NCBI GenBank assembly: GCA_028284605.1
Contig: JANQRL010000012.1
Coordinates: 1-53,390, forward strand
Source: Paracoccaceae bacterium
GTDB lineage: Bacteria; Pseudomonadota; Alphaproteobacteria; Rhodobacterales; Rhodobacteraceae
Direction of reading: 5' to 3'
Length of the DNA stretch: 53,390 nt
Positions 26,397 through 35,025 of this stretch are shown here, one piece after another; position 1 is the first letter of the stretch, and each line of letters starts with the position of its first letter. The notes beneath the pieces were generated by a model that worked only from the letters and a program-made list of their open reading frames with translations, had not been told where the DNA came from and did no database searches. A program made the translations under genes and the position numbers.

Positions 26397-27520
26397 CCGA
26401 TATCCGAACGGTGCCGGTGGCTCTGCCGGGCCGCGAGTACGATGTTGTGGTCGGCCCGGGGCTTCTGGCCGAGGCCGGCGCGCGGATCGGGCCGCTCCTG
26501 CGCCGGAACCGGGTGGCGATCCTCACGGATGAGAATGTGGCGGCCCATCATCTCGGACCATTGACGGAGGCACTGGCGGCGGAGGGGGTCGCGGCCTCCG
26601 CGCTGACCCTGCCGGCCGGGGAGGCGACGAAAGGCTGGGCCCAGCTCTCCCGGGCCGTGGAATGGCTGCTGACCGAGAAGATCGAGCGCGGAGACATCGT
26701 TATCGCCCTCGGCGGCGGGGTGATCGGCGATCTGGCCGGGTTCGCCGCCGCCATCGTCCGGCGCGGCATCCGCTTCGTCCAGGTGCCGACGACGCTGCTC
26801 GCCCAGGTCGACAGTTCCGTGGGCGGCAAGACCGGGATTAACACCGCCCAGGGCAAGAACCTCGTGGGCGCCTTCCATCAGCCCTCGCTGGTCTTGGCCG
26901 ACACATCGCTCCTCGACACGCTGTCCGCCCGCGACGTGCTGGCGGGTTACGGCGAGGTGATGAAGCACGGGCTTCTGGGCGATGCGGCGTTCTTTGCGTG
27001 GCTGGAGGAGAACGGTCCGGCGGTGGCGGCGGGCGATCCGGCGGCCCGGGTCCGCGCGGTGGAGCGGTCGGTCGAGATGAAGGCCGGGATCGTGCTGCGC
27101 GACGAGACCGAGCAGGGAGACCGGGCGCTCCTGAACCTCGGCCACACCTTCTGCCATGCGCTGGAGGCCGCCACGGGCTATTCCGACCGGCTGCTCCATG
27201 GCGAGGGGGTGGCCGTGGGCTGTGCGTTGGCCTTCGAGCTGTCGGCGCGGCTCGGGCATTGCGCGCAGGAGGACCCGTCCCGGGTGCGGGCGCATCTGAA
27301 AGCGATGGGGATGAAGACCGATCTGGCCGATATCCCCGGCGAATTGCCGGACGCGCGCGGCCTCCTGGACCTGATGGGGCAGGACAAGAAGGTGATCGAC
27401 GGGCGGTTGCGCTTCGTGCTGGCGCGCGGGATCGGGGCGGCTTTCGTGACGTCCGAGGTGCCGCCGGAGGCGGTGCTCGAGGTGCTTGAGGAAGCCCTCG
27501 CGGCGCTCGGCGGGCCATGA
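26393..27520 (+). CDS. aroB: 3-dehydroquinate synthase
   Basis: 375 residues. NAD-binding GGGVIGDLAGFAAA, the block VPTTLLAQVDSSVGGKTGIN with the catalytic Lys, metal ligands in GYGEVMKHG, NLGHTFCHALE and LHGEGVAVG. It makes 3-dehydroquinate from DAHP in the shikimate pathway. Coupled to aroK by a four-base overlap, and to the following 72-residue gene by the same kind of overlap (27517-27520). Confidence 0.96.
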   Translation: MTDIRTVPVALPGREYDVVVGPGLLAEAGARIGPLLRRNRVAILTDENVAAHHLGPLTEALAAEGVAASALTLPAGEATKGWAQLSRAVEWLLTEKIERGDIVIALGGGVIGDLAGFAAAIVRRGIRFVQVPTTLLAQVDSSVGGKTGINTAQGKNLVGAFHQPSLVLADTSLLDTLSARDVLAGYGEVMKHGLLGDAAFFAWLEENGPAVAAGDPAARVRAVERSVEMKAGIVLRDETEQGDRALLNLGHTFCHALEAATGYSDRLLHGEGVAVGCALAFELSARLGHCAQEDPSRVRAHLKAMGMKTDLADIPGELPDARGLLDLMGQDKKVIDGRLRFVLARGIGAAFVTSEVPPEAVLEVLEEALAALGGP

Positions 27521-27735
27521 GCCGCAAGGTCGTCCGGCGTTCCATCGATGCGCCAGACGGGGTCCATTGCGTCGATCTGCTGGAAGGGCCGCAGGGCAGC
27601 TTCGCCCTCTGCCGCCGCGATCCGGAAGACCCCCATGGATGGCGCGTCCTTCCGGGGCTGGACGGCGAGGGTTATGTGTCCTTGGACAAGGCCCGGGAGG
27701 CTGCCCGCGCCGTGGCGCCCTGGCTGACGCGCTAA
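27517..27735 (+). CDS. small protein of unknown function, 72 aa
   Basis: Begins MSRKVVRRSIDAPDGVHCVDLLEG, a small beta-rich soluble protein without a recognised motif. The ATGA overlap with aroB supports a real, co-translated gene. It is the last gene before palindrome array 2, whose first palindrome begins 15 bases after the stop. Confidence 0.65.
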   Translation: MSRKVVRRSIDAPDGVHCVDLLEGPQGSFALCRRDPEDPHGWRVLPGLDGEGYVSLDKAREAARAVAPWLTR

Positions 27736-27750
27736 GGCGCCCGGGCGGCA

Positions 27751-28189
27751 AAGCGCCTTCGAAGGCGCTTAAGAGGCTTTTCGAAAAGCCTCCTATCCCG
27801 AGAGGCGATTTCGGGCCTGCCGCCCTGGCGTGATCTCCGCTACCGCGAGGGACCTATCGGCAGCGGTGTCCGACCGGGCGCTTCGGGCCGAGACCAGTGC
27901 GGCTCCGCCGTCGGGCTCAACGTTGGCGCCGGTCGTCCCGCAACGTGGCAAGCGCCTTCGAAGGCGCTTACGAGGCTTTTCGAAAAGCCTCCTATCCCGA
28001 GGGGCGATTTAGGGCCTGTCGCACCGGCGTGATCTCCCTTACCGCAAGGGGTCTATCCGAGACGGTGCCCGGCCGGACGCTTCGGGCTCCTTGGGCGAGG
28101 AACAGGCCGCCGGCAGCGAGGCGACCCGTGCCGATCCGCCGCGTGGCAAGCGCCTTCGAAGGCGCTTTGAAGGCTCTTCGAAGAGCCTT
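27751..28189. repeat. palindrome array 2: 199-bp tandem repeat with paired palindromes
   Basis: A unit of about 199 bp occurs twice in full and once as a start (27747, 27947, 28145). Each begins with the palindrome AAGCGCCTTCGAAGGCGCTT (27751, 27950, 28148), then after two bases a second palindrome: GAGGCTTTTCGAAAAGCCTC at 27773 and 27972, but AAGGCTCTTCGAAGAGCCTT at 28170. The differences in the third copy are paired on both arms, so symmetry was kept. The sequence between palindromes is about 80 percent alike for the first 100 bases, then diverges. The third unit lies inside the 3' end of the convergent membrane-protein gene. Confidence 0.95.
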
Positions 28190-28506
28190 GCTCCTCTGCC
28201 GTCCGGGCCCCAGGGATCGATGCCCCAGCGCCGGTAGAAGCGCAGGAAGAGCGGCATCTCCATCGCCAGCAGGGTCAGGAGGGTGAAGATAAGCCAGTTC
28301 GTCGGGACGAAGAGGAGCGAAAACCGCGTCCCGGTTCCGGCAAAGAGCGCCCCCGCCGCCAGAAGCACCGAAGCGGTGACCACCAGATCGGCGGCCATCA
28401 GCCGGCCCAGCGTCTTCTCGCGAAAGCCCGGATAGAGCCCGAAATAGGCGACCCCGAGTACGACGGCGTTCAGGATCAGGATCCGAAGCTCGGGCGCGAG
28501 CCCCAT
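28039..28506 (-). CDS. small membrane protein with repeat-derived C-terminal tail
   Basis: 155 residues. The first 105 hold three or four hydrophobic helices (LILNAVVLGVAYFGLYPG, VVTASVLLAAGALFAGTG, WLIFTLLTLLAMEMPLFLRF) and a YRRWGI end that looks like the natural terminus. The remaining 50 residues are Arg/Ser/Pro-rich and are encoded by the third unit of palindrome array 2. The tail is probably an accident of the repeat spreading over the original stop. Its start is 11 bases from the ssb stop, in the same direction. Confidence 0.7.
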   Translation of the reverse strand: MGLAPELRILILNAVVLGVAYFGLYPGFREKTLGRLMAADLVVTASVLLAAGALFAGTGTRFSLLFVPTNWLIFTLLTLLAMEMPLFLRFYRRWGIDPWGPDGRGARLFEEPSKRLRRRLPRGGSARVASLPAACSSPKEPEASGRAPSRIDPLR

Positions 28507-28517
28507 CCGCGGCCTGC

Positions 28518-28994
28518 CTAGAACGGAATCTCGTCCTCGAGATCGCCGCCCGGCCCGCCGGAGCCGCCGCTGTCATAACCGCCCCCGCCGCCGCCATAGC
28601 CGCCGGACTGGTCGGAGACATAGCCGCCCCCGCCGCCTTCGCCCCGGGAATCGAGGAATGTCAGCTCGCCGGCATAGGGTCGGAGCACGACCTCGGTCGA
28701 ATAGCGATCCTGGCCGGACTGATCCTGCCATTTCCGGGTTTCGAGCTTGCCCTCGATGTAGACCTTGGACCCCTTGCGCAGGTACTGCTCGGCCAGCCGG
28801 GCGAGGTTCTCGTTGAAGATCGCGATCGAATGCCATTCGGTTCGCTCGCGCCGCTCGCCGGTATTGCGGTCCTTCCAGTTTTCCGACGTCGCGATGCGCA
28901 GGTTGCACACCTTGCCGCCGTTCTGGAACGTCCGCACCTCCGGATCGCGTCCGAGATTGCCGATGAGAATCACCTTGTTGACGCTGCCGGCCAT
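28518..28994 (-). CDS. ssb: single-stranded DNA-binding protein
   Basis: 158 residues. OB-fold region 1-112 ([54 protein letters not shown]), a Gly/Tyr-rich linker and the acidic tip DLEDEIPF that recruits partner proteins. It coats single-stranded DNA in replication and repair. Length is normal for the group. ATG at 28994 is followed by the usual family N-terminus. Confidence 0.96.
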   Translation of the reverse strand: MAGSVNKVILIGNLGRDPEVRTFQNGGKVCNLRIATSENWKDRNTGERRERTEWHSIAIFNENLARLAEQYLRKGSKVYIEGKLETRKWQDQSGQDRYSTEVVLRPYAGELTFLDSRGEGGGGGYVSDQSGGYGGGGGGYDSGGSGGPGGDLEDEIPF

Positions 28995-29159
28995 GTTCGA
29001 GCCCCCTGTCCTTGCACGTCCCGCGAATCCCCCGCGGGTGTTTCGGTCAGCCTAAGGTCGCCCGATCATGGTTAACAGGGCCTTTCCGGTGCCGGTCCGC
29101 CGGGCTGGCGGTTTCCGCACGATCCGCTATGGTCCAGGCCAGGTTGGTTGGGGGATGGA

Positions 29160-29744
29160 ATGCTCAGGCGTGCGGCTTTGGCGGCGGCTTTGGCCGCAAT
29201 GGGCTCGCTGGCGGCGGCCGATACGCTCTCGACGAGCAATCGCGCGGCGCTGTTTCGGTCCCAGACCGACGTGCTCGATAGTCGTGCGGCGTCGCAATAC
29301 GCCAATTCCGTGCGGCTCCAGCCGCCGCGGGTCGAGGTGCCCACGGCCTTTGGCGGACCGCGCTTCTCCGGCAGCTATAGCGGACCCTACCTTCAGATGG
29401 CGCGCGATGCGGCGCGCCGGAACGGCATCCCCGAGGACCTGTTCCTGCGCCTCGTGCAGCAGGAGAGCGCCTGGAACCCGCGCGCCGTGTCCCACGCCGG
29501 AGCCCAAGGGCTGGCGCAGCTCATGCCGGGCACCGCGCGCTATCTCGGTGTGCGCAATGTCTGGGACCCCTACCAGAATCTCGACGGTGGCGCGCGCTAC
29601 CTGCGCGAACAGTATGAGACCTTCCGCTCCTGGCGTCTGGCGCTCGCCGCCTACAATGCCGGACCCGAGGCCGTGCGCCGCCACGGCGGGATCCCGCCCT
29701 TCCGCGAGACCCGGAACTATGTCCGGGTGATCCTCGGCCCCTAG
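29160..29744 (+). CDS. lytic transglycosylase, SLT domain
   Basis: 194 residues. A signal peptide ([19 protein letters not shown]) is followed by a short linker and an SLT domain with catalytic Glu in [44 protein letters not shown] and [13 protein letters not shown]. It cleaves peptidoglycan glycan strands in the periplasm. ATG at 29160 is preferred to TTG at 29148 because GGGGGAT precedes it at the right distance. A CTTCTG/CAGAAG hairpin follows at about 29769-29787. Confidence 0.92.
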   Translation: MLRRAALAAALAAMGSLAAADTLSTSNRAALFRSQTDVLDSRAASQYANSVRLQPPRVEVPTAFGGPRFSGSYSGPYLQMARDAARRNGIPEDLFLRLVQQESAWNPRAVSHAGAQGLAQLMPGTARYLGVRNVWDPYQNLDGGARYLREQYETFRSWRLALAAYNAGPEAVRRHGGIPPFRETRNYVRVILGP

Positions 29745-29790
29745 CGACTCAAATTGGTCACAGCGGTATCTTCTGTTGAAACCAGAAGGA

Positions 29791-29820
29791 TTGACGCTGG
29801 CCGCGGGAACTCCCTAGGGT
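29791..29820 (+). promoter_or_regulatory. promoter of the first membrane-protein paralogue
   Basis: TTGACG (29791-29796) and TAGGGT (29815-29820) are 18 bases apart, 34 bases before the ATG at 29854. The second paralogue has the same type of promoter with the same 18-base spacer. Confidence 0.55.
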
Positions 29821-29853
29821 TGTGCTGTGACGGTGCGAACGGTTGTGTGAAAG

Positions 29854-30444
29854 ATGATCTCCAGCATGGATGAATGGAATGCGCCGCAGCGGCTGGCGCG
29901 CCGCGAGCGGCATGCTTTTGCGGTCTTTGTGGCCGGCTCGGTCCTGCTGACCGGCACGGTGCTCTGGATCGGCTGGTCGATCTATAGCGGCAGCCTCGGC
30001 CGGTTTCGCGACGGCATCTGGATCATCGACGGCACCGGCAATCGGACCGAGATAGTCCTCGCCGTGATCGGCGCGGCAGCGGCGGGCTGTTTCTATTTTG
30101 GCCGGCGCTCGGCGCGGGAGATCGAGCGCGCTCTCGCCCGGCGGGTGGATCAGCAGGTCGTCATGGCCCGCGCTGGCGATGCCATGGCGCTTGCAGCCCA
30201 TAAAGAGGTCTGGCCGATCTATCTGCCCATCGCCCGGCGCTGGTGGTGGGTCCGGTTGGTCGGCTGGCTGCTGTGGTTCCCGCTGAGCGCCCTGCTCTGT
30301 CTGGGGCTCTGGCAATTGTGGGGCCAGCCGCCGGAGACCGAGATGCGCGGCGTGGCGCTCGCGGTTCTGGGCGCGCTTTTGATCGCCAGCCTGCTCCGCT
30401 TCCTCTGGGTCGACCACCCCGGGCCGAAGCCGGGGCCGCGCTGA
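29854..30444 (+). CDS. membrane protein of unknown family, paralogue 1
   Basis: 196 residues. Four hydrophobic helices: about 22-47, 62-83, 130-152 and 160-182. Segments shared with the next gene are LARRER near the N-terminus, GNRTEI, AGCFYFGRRSAREIE, WPIYLPIARRWWWVRLVGWL and the C-terminal RFLW-D-PGPKPGPR. The charged stretch after helix 2 is probably cytoplasmic. An alternative ATG lies 12 bases downstream (MDEWNAPQ). I do not recognise the family and no catalytic residues stand out. Confidence 0.75.
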   Translation: MISSMDEWNAPQRLARRERHAFAVFVAGSVLLTGTVLWIGWSIYSGSLGRFRDGIWIIDGTGNRTEIVLAVIGAAAAGCFYFGRRSAREIERALARRVDQQVVMARAGDAMALAAHKEVWPIYLPIARRWWWVRLVGWLLWFPLSALLCLGLWQLWGQPPETEMRGVALAVLGALLIASLLRFLWVDHPGPKPGPR

Positions 30445-30584
30445 GGGACGCCTTGTCGCGACAACGGGGGCGCTGCGCTCCTCGAATCTGGCCTTTACCG
30501 GCGCGGCGCAATGCTCGCATTCCCCGACGGAACCAGTCTCTATGAAGGGGGAGCCGGTTCTCCCGAGCCTCCCTTGTCGGCCGC

Positions 30585-30614
30585 TTGACCGGAGGTCCTC
30601 GTCCTTCCTAGACT
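30585..30614 (+). promoter_or_regulatory. promoter of the second membrane-protein paralogue
   Basis: TTGACC (30585-30590) and TAGACT (30609-30614) with an 18-base spacer, 26 bases before the ATG at 30640. Each paralogue therefore appears to have its own promoter and is not dependent on readthrough. Confidence 0.55.
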
Positions 30615-30639
30615 CCAGCAGGGAACTGGGACGGCTGCA

Positions 30640-31233
30640 ATGGCATCCAGGGATACCTCCGTGAACGCGCCGGCGCGGTTGGCACGCCGGGAGCGGGTGG
30701 CATTCGTGATCTTCCTGTCGGGCTTCGTGGTTCTCTTCGGGATGGTCGGATACGTCGTCTGGGTGATCGCGTCCGGAGAGCTTGCCCGGATCCAGCGCGA
30801 GGGCATCTGGGTCATCGGCGGGCCCGGGAACCGGACCGAGATCTTCTTTGCGGTGATCGGCACGGTGGCGGCTGGCTGCTTCTATGTCGGGCGGCGGTCG
30901 GCGCGGGAGATCGAGACCCATCTCGCCGGGCGGGTGAATCAGGAGGCGGCCAGGGCCAGATCCGGCGACCCTTCGGCGGTCGCGGCGCATCAGGAGCTTT
31001 GGCCGATCTACCTGACCGTCGCGCGGCGCTGGTGGTGGATGCGGCTGATCGGCTGGCTGTTCTGGCTGCCGCTGATCGCGGCGGTCTCGTGGGGGCTCTG
31101 GGCCGTATGGAAGCGACCGCCGGAAGACGACATGCGTATGATATGGCTGGCTCTTCTCGGCTTCCTGCTGTTCACCGGTCTGGTGCGCTTCCTGTGGCTC
31201 GATCGTCCCGGGCCGAAGCCGGGACCGCGCTAG
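30640..31233 (+). CDS. membrane protein of unknown family, paralogue 2
   Basis: 197 residues, four helices, collinear with paralogue 1 over its whole length and clearly more than half identical in the conserved blocks. The most constant parts are GNRTEI, GRRSAREIE, WPIYL-ARRWWW-RLIGWL and the PGPKPGPR end. Divergence elsewhere is considerable, so the duplication is not recent. The 195 bases before it hold only its promoter. Palindrome array 3 begins 122 bases after its stop. Confidence 0.75.
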   Translation: MASRDTSVNAPARLARRERVAFVIFLSGFVVLFGMVGYVVWVIASGELARIQREGIWVIGGPGNRTEIFFAVIGTVAAGCFYVGRRSAREIETHLAGRVNQEAARARSGDPSAVAAHQELWPIYLTVARRWWWMRLIGWLFWLPLIAAVSWGLWAVWKRPPEDDMRMIWLALLGFLLFTGLVRFLWLDRPGPKPGPR

Positions 31234-31354
31234 GCTCTGCGCCGCGGTTCGGCCGGCGTCGGAACCGGGATGACCGCCACACGGACCGGCGGTCCAGGAC
31301 CGGAATTGTCCCTGCCGCTCAAGCGAAATCGGGCGCGGCCCTTGATCAGGGGGA

Positions 31355-31447
31355 AAGGCGCGTCGACGCGCCTTAAGGGAAGCGCCGCAGGCGGCGCTTC
31401 GGGACGCGCTTTCGAAAGCGCGTGACCAAGACCCGTCGACGGGTCTT
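31355..31447. repeat. palindrome array 3 (four palindromes)
   Basis: Four palindromes of 20 bp at 31355, 31380, 31404 and 31428, spaced 24-25 bp: AAGGCGCGTCGACGCGCCTT, AAGCGCCGC-AG-GCGGCGCTT, ACGCGCTTTCGAAAGCGCGT and AAGACCCGTCGACGGGTCTT. The second has a two-base unpaired centre; the others are perfect. Read on the minus strand, the order and spacers resemble array 1 (a GGCGCTT arm, CCCTT spacer, then the GGCGCGTCGACGCGCC palindrome). It lies between convergent genes. The rest of 31234-31510 shows nothing else. Confidence 0.95.
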
Positions 31448-31510
31448 CCTGCACGCTGTGCGTCGATCGTGCGGGCGGCGGGAAGCGGGCCGACCCGGTT
31501 CGGGCTCCTC

Positions 31511-33172
31511 CTAGCCCAGCACCCGCAATCCGGTCAGGCCGGGCATATAGGCGACATGGATCCCGGCGCCCGCGATCCCGGGCCGGGCATGGCGGTAGAG
31601 GCGGCGCCAATAGGGTTGGATCGTCACCCCCTCCTCGACGAGCATCCGCTGCATCTGTCCCATCACCGCGCGCCGCGCCTCGGCATCGACGAGGCCATTG
31701 GCGCGGTCGAGCAGGGCGTCGAATTCCGGATCGGCGAACCCGGTTTCGTTCCACGCCGCGCCGGAGCGGTAGGCGAGCGACAGGGTCTGGGTGGCGAGCG
31801 GCCGGTGCGACCAGTTCGTGGTGCTGAACGGATAGCTGGCCCATGCCTCCCAGAAGACCGCGCCGGGCAGCCGCTTGCGGGTGACCGGAATCCCGGCATC
31901 CGAGAGCATCGCCGCCACCGCATCCGCGGTGCCCGCCTGCCAGTCGTCATCGACCGAGATCAGCTCATGGGTGAAATCCAGCATCCCGGCCTGCACCATC
32001 AGCGCCCGGGCGCCGTCCGGGTCGAAGCTGCCGCGGGTCACGCTCGGGTCATAGGCCGGCTGCATCGGCGCGACATGGTGGTTGTTCGCGACAAGACCCC
32101 GTCCGGCATAACCGAGTTCGAGGCAAATCTCATTGTCCACCGCCATGGCGAGCGCCTTGCGGACCCGGGCGTCGGCGTAAGGTGCGGCGCCGTTCACCTC
32201 GGCCAGCTGGTTCGGCCGCACCACCACCGTGGCGGCGGTCAGCACCTCCGACCGGGTCCAGCCGAGCCCGTCCATCACATCGACGAAATCGCCGACACTC
32301 TCATAGAGCAGGTCAACCTCGCCGGCCTGGGCGGCGCGGACCCAATCGGCGGGATCGGTGCCGTAATCGATCAGCTCGATCCGCTCCACCGGCTTACCGA
32401 GCCCGGCGCGCAGGCCCCACCACTCATGCTCGGTGTTGAGCACCAGCACCGCCCGTTCGCCGGGCACATGGCTCTCGGGCCGGTAGGGGCCGGTGCCGAT
32501 CGGGTTCGCGAGCAGGTCGTCGCCCGTATGGGTCGAGTGGACGATGGCCGCGGGATAATCCGCCATCCCGGCGATCAGGGTCATGTCGGGCTGGCGCGGG
32601 GTGAGCCGCACGGTCAGGTCGTCGACCACCGTAATGGCGGTCTCCCCGGCACGGCCGGTCTCGGGGTCGATCAGGCTCGCCATCCGCTGGGCCATGGAAT
32701 TCCCCGGCGCTTCGGCCTCGCACCAGCGCTTGATGTTGCGCGCCACGTCCCGGGCGGTGAACGGATCGCCGTTCGACCAGCGCACCCCGGGTCGGATGAG
32801 GAGCGTGTAGGAGGTGGCGGTCGGGTTCACCTCCCAGCCTTCCAGCAGCACCGGGCGGAACGTGCCGTCATTGTCGTAGGCCACGAGATATTCGAGCCAG
32901 CCGGAGGTGAAATAGCTGATCTCGGTCCAGTCGAAGGCGCGCGGGTCCTTCAGCGGCCGGACATCGATCTGCATCCGCAGCGTGCCGGCACTGTCGGTCC
33001 CCTCCTGGGCCCGGGCGCGCTGACCGATCAGCGCATTGGCGGTCACCGCCGAGAGCCCGAGCGCCGTCGCGCGGGTCAGAAACTCGCGCCGGCCGAGGGT
33101 GCCCTTGCGCAGGTCGCGCAGATGCGCCGGGATCGCCCGGTGGAGGGAGCGGCCTGTCAGGGGATCGCGCAT
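31511..33172 (-). CDS. ABC transporter substrate-binding protein, peptide/nickel family (SBP family 5)
   Basis: 553 residues. A twin-arginine leader (GRREFLTRATALGLSAVTANAL, about residues 28-49) indicates Tat export. The mature protein fits family 5 binding proteins: LRPG-type WSNGDPFTARDV block, YPAAIVHS, NPIGTGPYRPESH, ADARVRKALAMAVDN and a C-terminal MQRMLVEEGVTIQPYW. No permease or ATPase gene is nearby, so it may be an orphan or work with distant components. ATG at 33172 has AGAGG five bases upstream. Confidence 0.88.
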   Translation of the reverse strand: MRDPLTGRSLHRAIPAHLRDLRKGTLGRREFLTRATALGLSAVTANALIGQRARAQEGTDSAGTLRMQIDVRPLKDPRAFDWTEISYFTSGWLEYLVAYDNDGTFRPVLLEGWEVNPTATSYTLLIRPGVRWSNGDPFTARDVARNIKRWCEAEAPGNSMAQRMASLIDPETGRAGETAITVVDDLTVRLTPRQPDMTLIAGMADYPAAIVHSTHTGDDLLANPIGTGPYRPESHVPGERAVLVLNTEHEWWGLRAGLGKPVERIELIDYGTDPADWVRAAQAGEVDLLYESVGDFVDVMDGLGWTRSEVLTAATVVVRPNQLAEVNGAAPYADARVRKALAMAVDNEICLELGYAGRGLVANNHHVAPMQPAYDPSVTRGSFDPDGARALMVQAGMLDFTHELISVDDDWQAGTADAVAAMLSDAGIPVTRKRLPGAVFWEAWASYPFSTTNWSHRPLATQTLSLAYRSGAAWNETGFADPEFDALLDRANGLVDAEARRAVMGQMQRMLVEEGVTIQPYWRRLYRHARPGIAGAGIHVAYMPGLTGLRVLG

Positions 33173-33249
33173 GCGCACCTCTTTGCAGGTGCAGAAAAGC
33201 CCAGCCCCCGTCCCCGGTCAAGCGCGCCCTGATGCAACTCGCCGTGAAG

Positions 33250-34077
33250 TCAGGTCCGAGGCGCGGCTCCGGCGGCGCCGTGGCGGCGGAAGGCGCTCGG
33301 CGTGGCACCGGTCCGGGCCTGGAAGGCGCGGGTGAAATAGGCGGCGGAGGAGAAGCCCAGGTCCCGGGCGATGTCGCCGACCGGCGTCCGGGTCTCGCGC
33401 AGGAGCAGCCGCGCCTCGTAGAGCACCCGGTCATTGAGCAGCGCCAGCGCCGGCCTGCCGCAGGTCTCCTTGCAGCAGCGGGTCAGGTGGGTGGGGGTCA
33501 CGCCCAGCTCGGCGGCATAGGCGGCCACGCCCTTGCCGGTGCGGAAATCGCGCTCGATCAGGTCGGAATAGGCAGCGACCAGCCGGGCCGAGGCGGTGCC
33601 GGTGCGGGCCAGGTCGCTGCGCGCGTCGAGATGGCGCTCGAAGAAGACGGCAAGGAGGCCCAGATGGTAATGCGCCGCCCGGCTGCCCGCGGCGCGGTCG
33701 GATGTCAGCTCGCGCTCGAGCCCGTCGAAATGCAGCGCCAGTTCCTTCTGCGCCGTGACGTCGCGTAGGCGCAGATGGACATGCTCGTCGGGCCATTCCG
33801 GGGCCATCGCGGTAGGGATCGTGAGCATCTGGCCGAAAACCATCGGCGTGAGCTCATAGCCATAGAGCGTGTGGGCGGGGATGAAGATCAGGTTGTTGGG
33901 CCCATAGCCGCTGGTGAGCCCGGCCACGGTGATCCGGCCCTGGCCCTTGGCGAAGAACATCAGCCGCGGCGTTTCATGGCTGCGCATCGCTTCGGTCCGC
34001 CAGCGTCCGGTATGGGGAATGTGGCCGATCGCAGTGAGCGTCAGACGATTCTTCAGATTGGTCTCCGGCGTCGTCAT
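33250..34077 (-). CDS. AraC-family transcriptional regulator
   Basis: 275 residues. An N-terminal cupin-like sensor (HIPHTGRWRTEAMRSHETPRLMFFAKGQGRITV, GPNNLIFIPAHTLYGYEL) and a C-terminal pair of helix-turn-helix motifs (residues about 180-268, VAAYAAELGVTPTHLTRCCKETCG and GDIARDLGFSSAAYFTRAFQARTGATPSAFRR). ATG at 34077 follows GGAGAGG at the right spacing; the longer frame adds 39 atypical residues. It lies upstream of, and in the same direction as, the substrate-binding protein gene, so it may control it. Ligand unknown. Confidence 0.88.
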   Translation of the reverse strand: MTTPETNLKNRLTLTAIGHIPHTGRWRTEAMRSHETPRLMFFAKGQGRITVAGLTSGYGPNNLIFIPAHTLYGYELTPMVFGQMLTIPTAMAPEWPDEHVHLRLRDVTAQKELALHFDGLERELTSDRAAGSRAAHYHLGLLAVFFERHLDARSDLARTGTASARLVAAYSDLIERDFRTGKGVAAYAAELGVTPTHLTRCCKETCGRPALALLNDRVLYEARLLLRETRTPVGDIARDLGFSSAAYFTRAFQARTGATPSAFRRHGAAGAAPRT

Positions 34078-34197
34078 CGGCCTCTCCGGCACGTTCGATT
34101 TGTGCAATCTGACCCTCCGGGCCGGTGCTGACAAGCGCGGCTCTGTGGACAAACTGTCATTTCCTGTGGACCGAACCGGGGAAATCGTCGCCACGCC

Positions 34198-35025
34198 TCA
34201 TGGAAGAAGAACCTCACGCCAGCTCGCCATGCGGTTGCGAAACCAGGTGCGCTGCCGTTTCGCGTATTGCCGCGACGCAAGGATCGCGGCGTCGCGGGCC
34301 TGATCGAGGCTCATCTCTCCGTCCAGATGGGCGATAAGCTCGGCGGCGCCGATGGCCTTCGAGGACAGATGCGCCGGGTCCCAGCGCGGCCGCATGGCGC
34401 GGGCTTCGTCGAGGGCCCCCTCGGCCAGCATTGTGTCGAAGCGGGCTGCGATCCGCGCGGCCAGCCAGTCCCGGTCCGGGCGCAGGACCAACGGGACCGT
34501 GTCAGCCAGCGGCAGGAGCGGCGAGGCGGTCTCGTCCTGCCAGGCGGCGAGGCCGCGACCGGTGGCCCGAAAAACTTCCCAGGCCCGCTGCACCCGGGCG
34601 CGGTTGGCCAGGTCGATCCGCCGGGCCGTATCCGCGTCGAGACCGGCGCGCAGGGCTTCGAGAGACAAAGCATCGCCCTCGGCTCGCACGTCCTCAGGCA
34701 CAATCGGGATGTCCGCGAGCCCCTCCGTAAGCGCGGAGAAATAGAGCCCGGTGCCGCCCACGATGACCGGCGGAACCGGGGCCTGAAGATGGGGCGCGAT
34801 ATCGCGCAGCCAGTCCCCCACGGAATAGGGCGCGTCGAACGGCACATGGCCGTAGAGCACGTGGGGCGCCCGGGCGAGGTCCTCCGCCCCCGGCCGGGCG
34901 GTGAGCACCCGCCAGCCGTCGAAGACCTGAAGCGCGTCGGCATTGACCACCGCGCGCCCCTGCGCCTCCGCGATCCGAAGCGCCAGCTCCGACTTGCCGC
35001 TCGCCGTCGGCCCTGCGATGAGCAC
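34198..35025 (-). CDS. miaA: tRNA dimethylallyltransferase
   Basis: 275 residues from GTG. P-loop GPTASGKS, the DALQVFDG region, [14 protein letters not shown], and the C-terminal [14 protein letters not shown] that contacts tRNA. It isopentenylates A37 of tRNAs reading U-starting codons. The true start may be a CTG at 35061: it is in frame, adds [12 protein letters not shown] before VLIAGPT as in relatives, and has GGAAGAGG ten bases upstream. It is divergent from pyrH. Confidence 0.93.
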   Translation of the reverse strand: MLIAGPTASGKSELALRIAEAQGRAVVNADALQVFDGWRVLTARPGAEDLARAPHVLYGHVPFDAPYSVGDWLRDIAPHLQAPVPPVIVGGTGLYFSALTEGLADIPIVPEDVRAEGDALSLEALRAGLDADTARRIDLANRARVQRAWEVFRATGRGLAAWQDETASPLLPLADTVPLVLRPDRDWLAARIAARFDTMLAEGALDEARAMRPRWDPAHLSSKAIGAAELIAHLDGEMSLDQARDAAILASRQYAKRQRTWFRNRMASWREVLLP

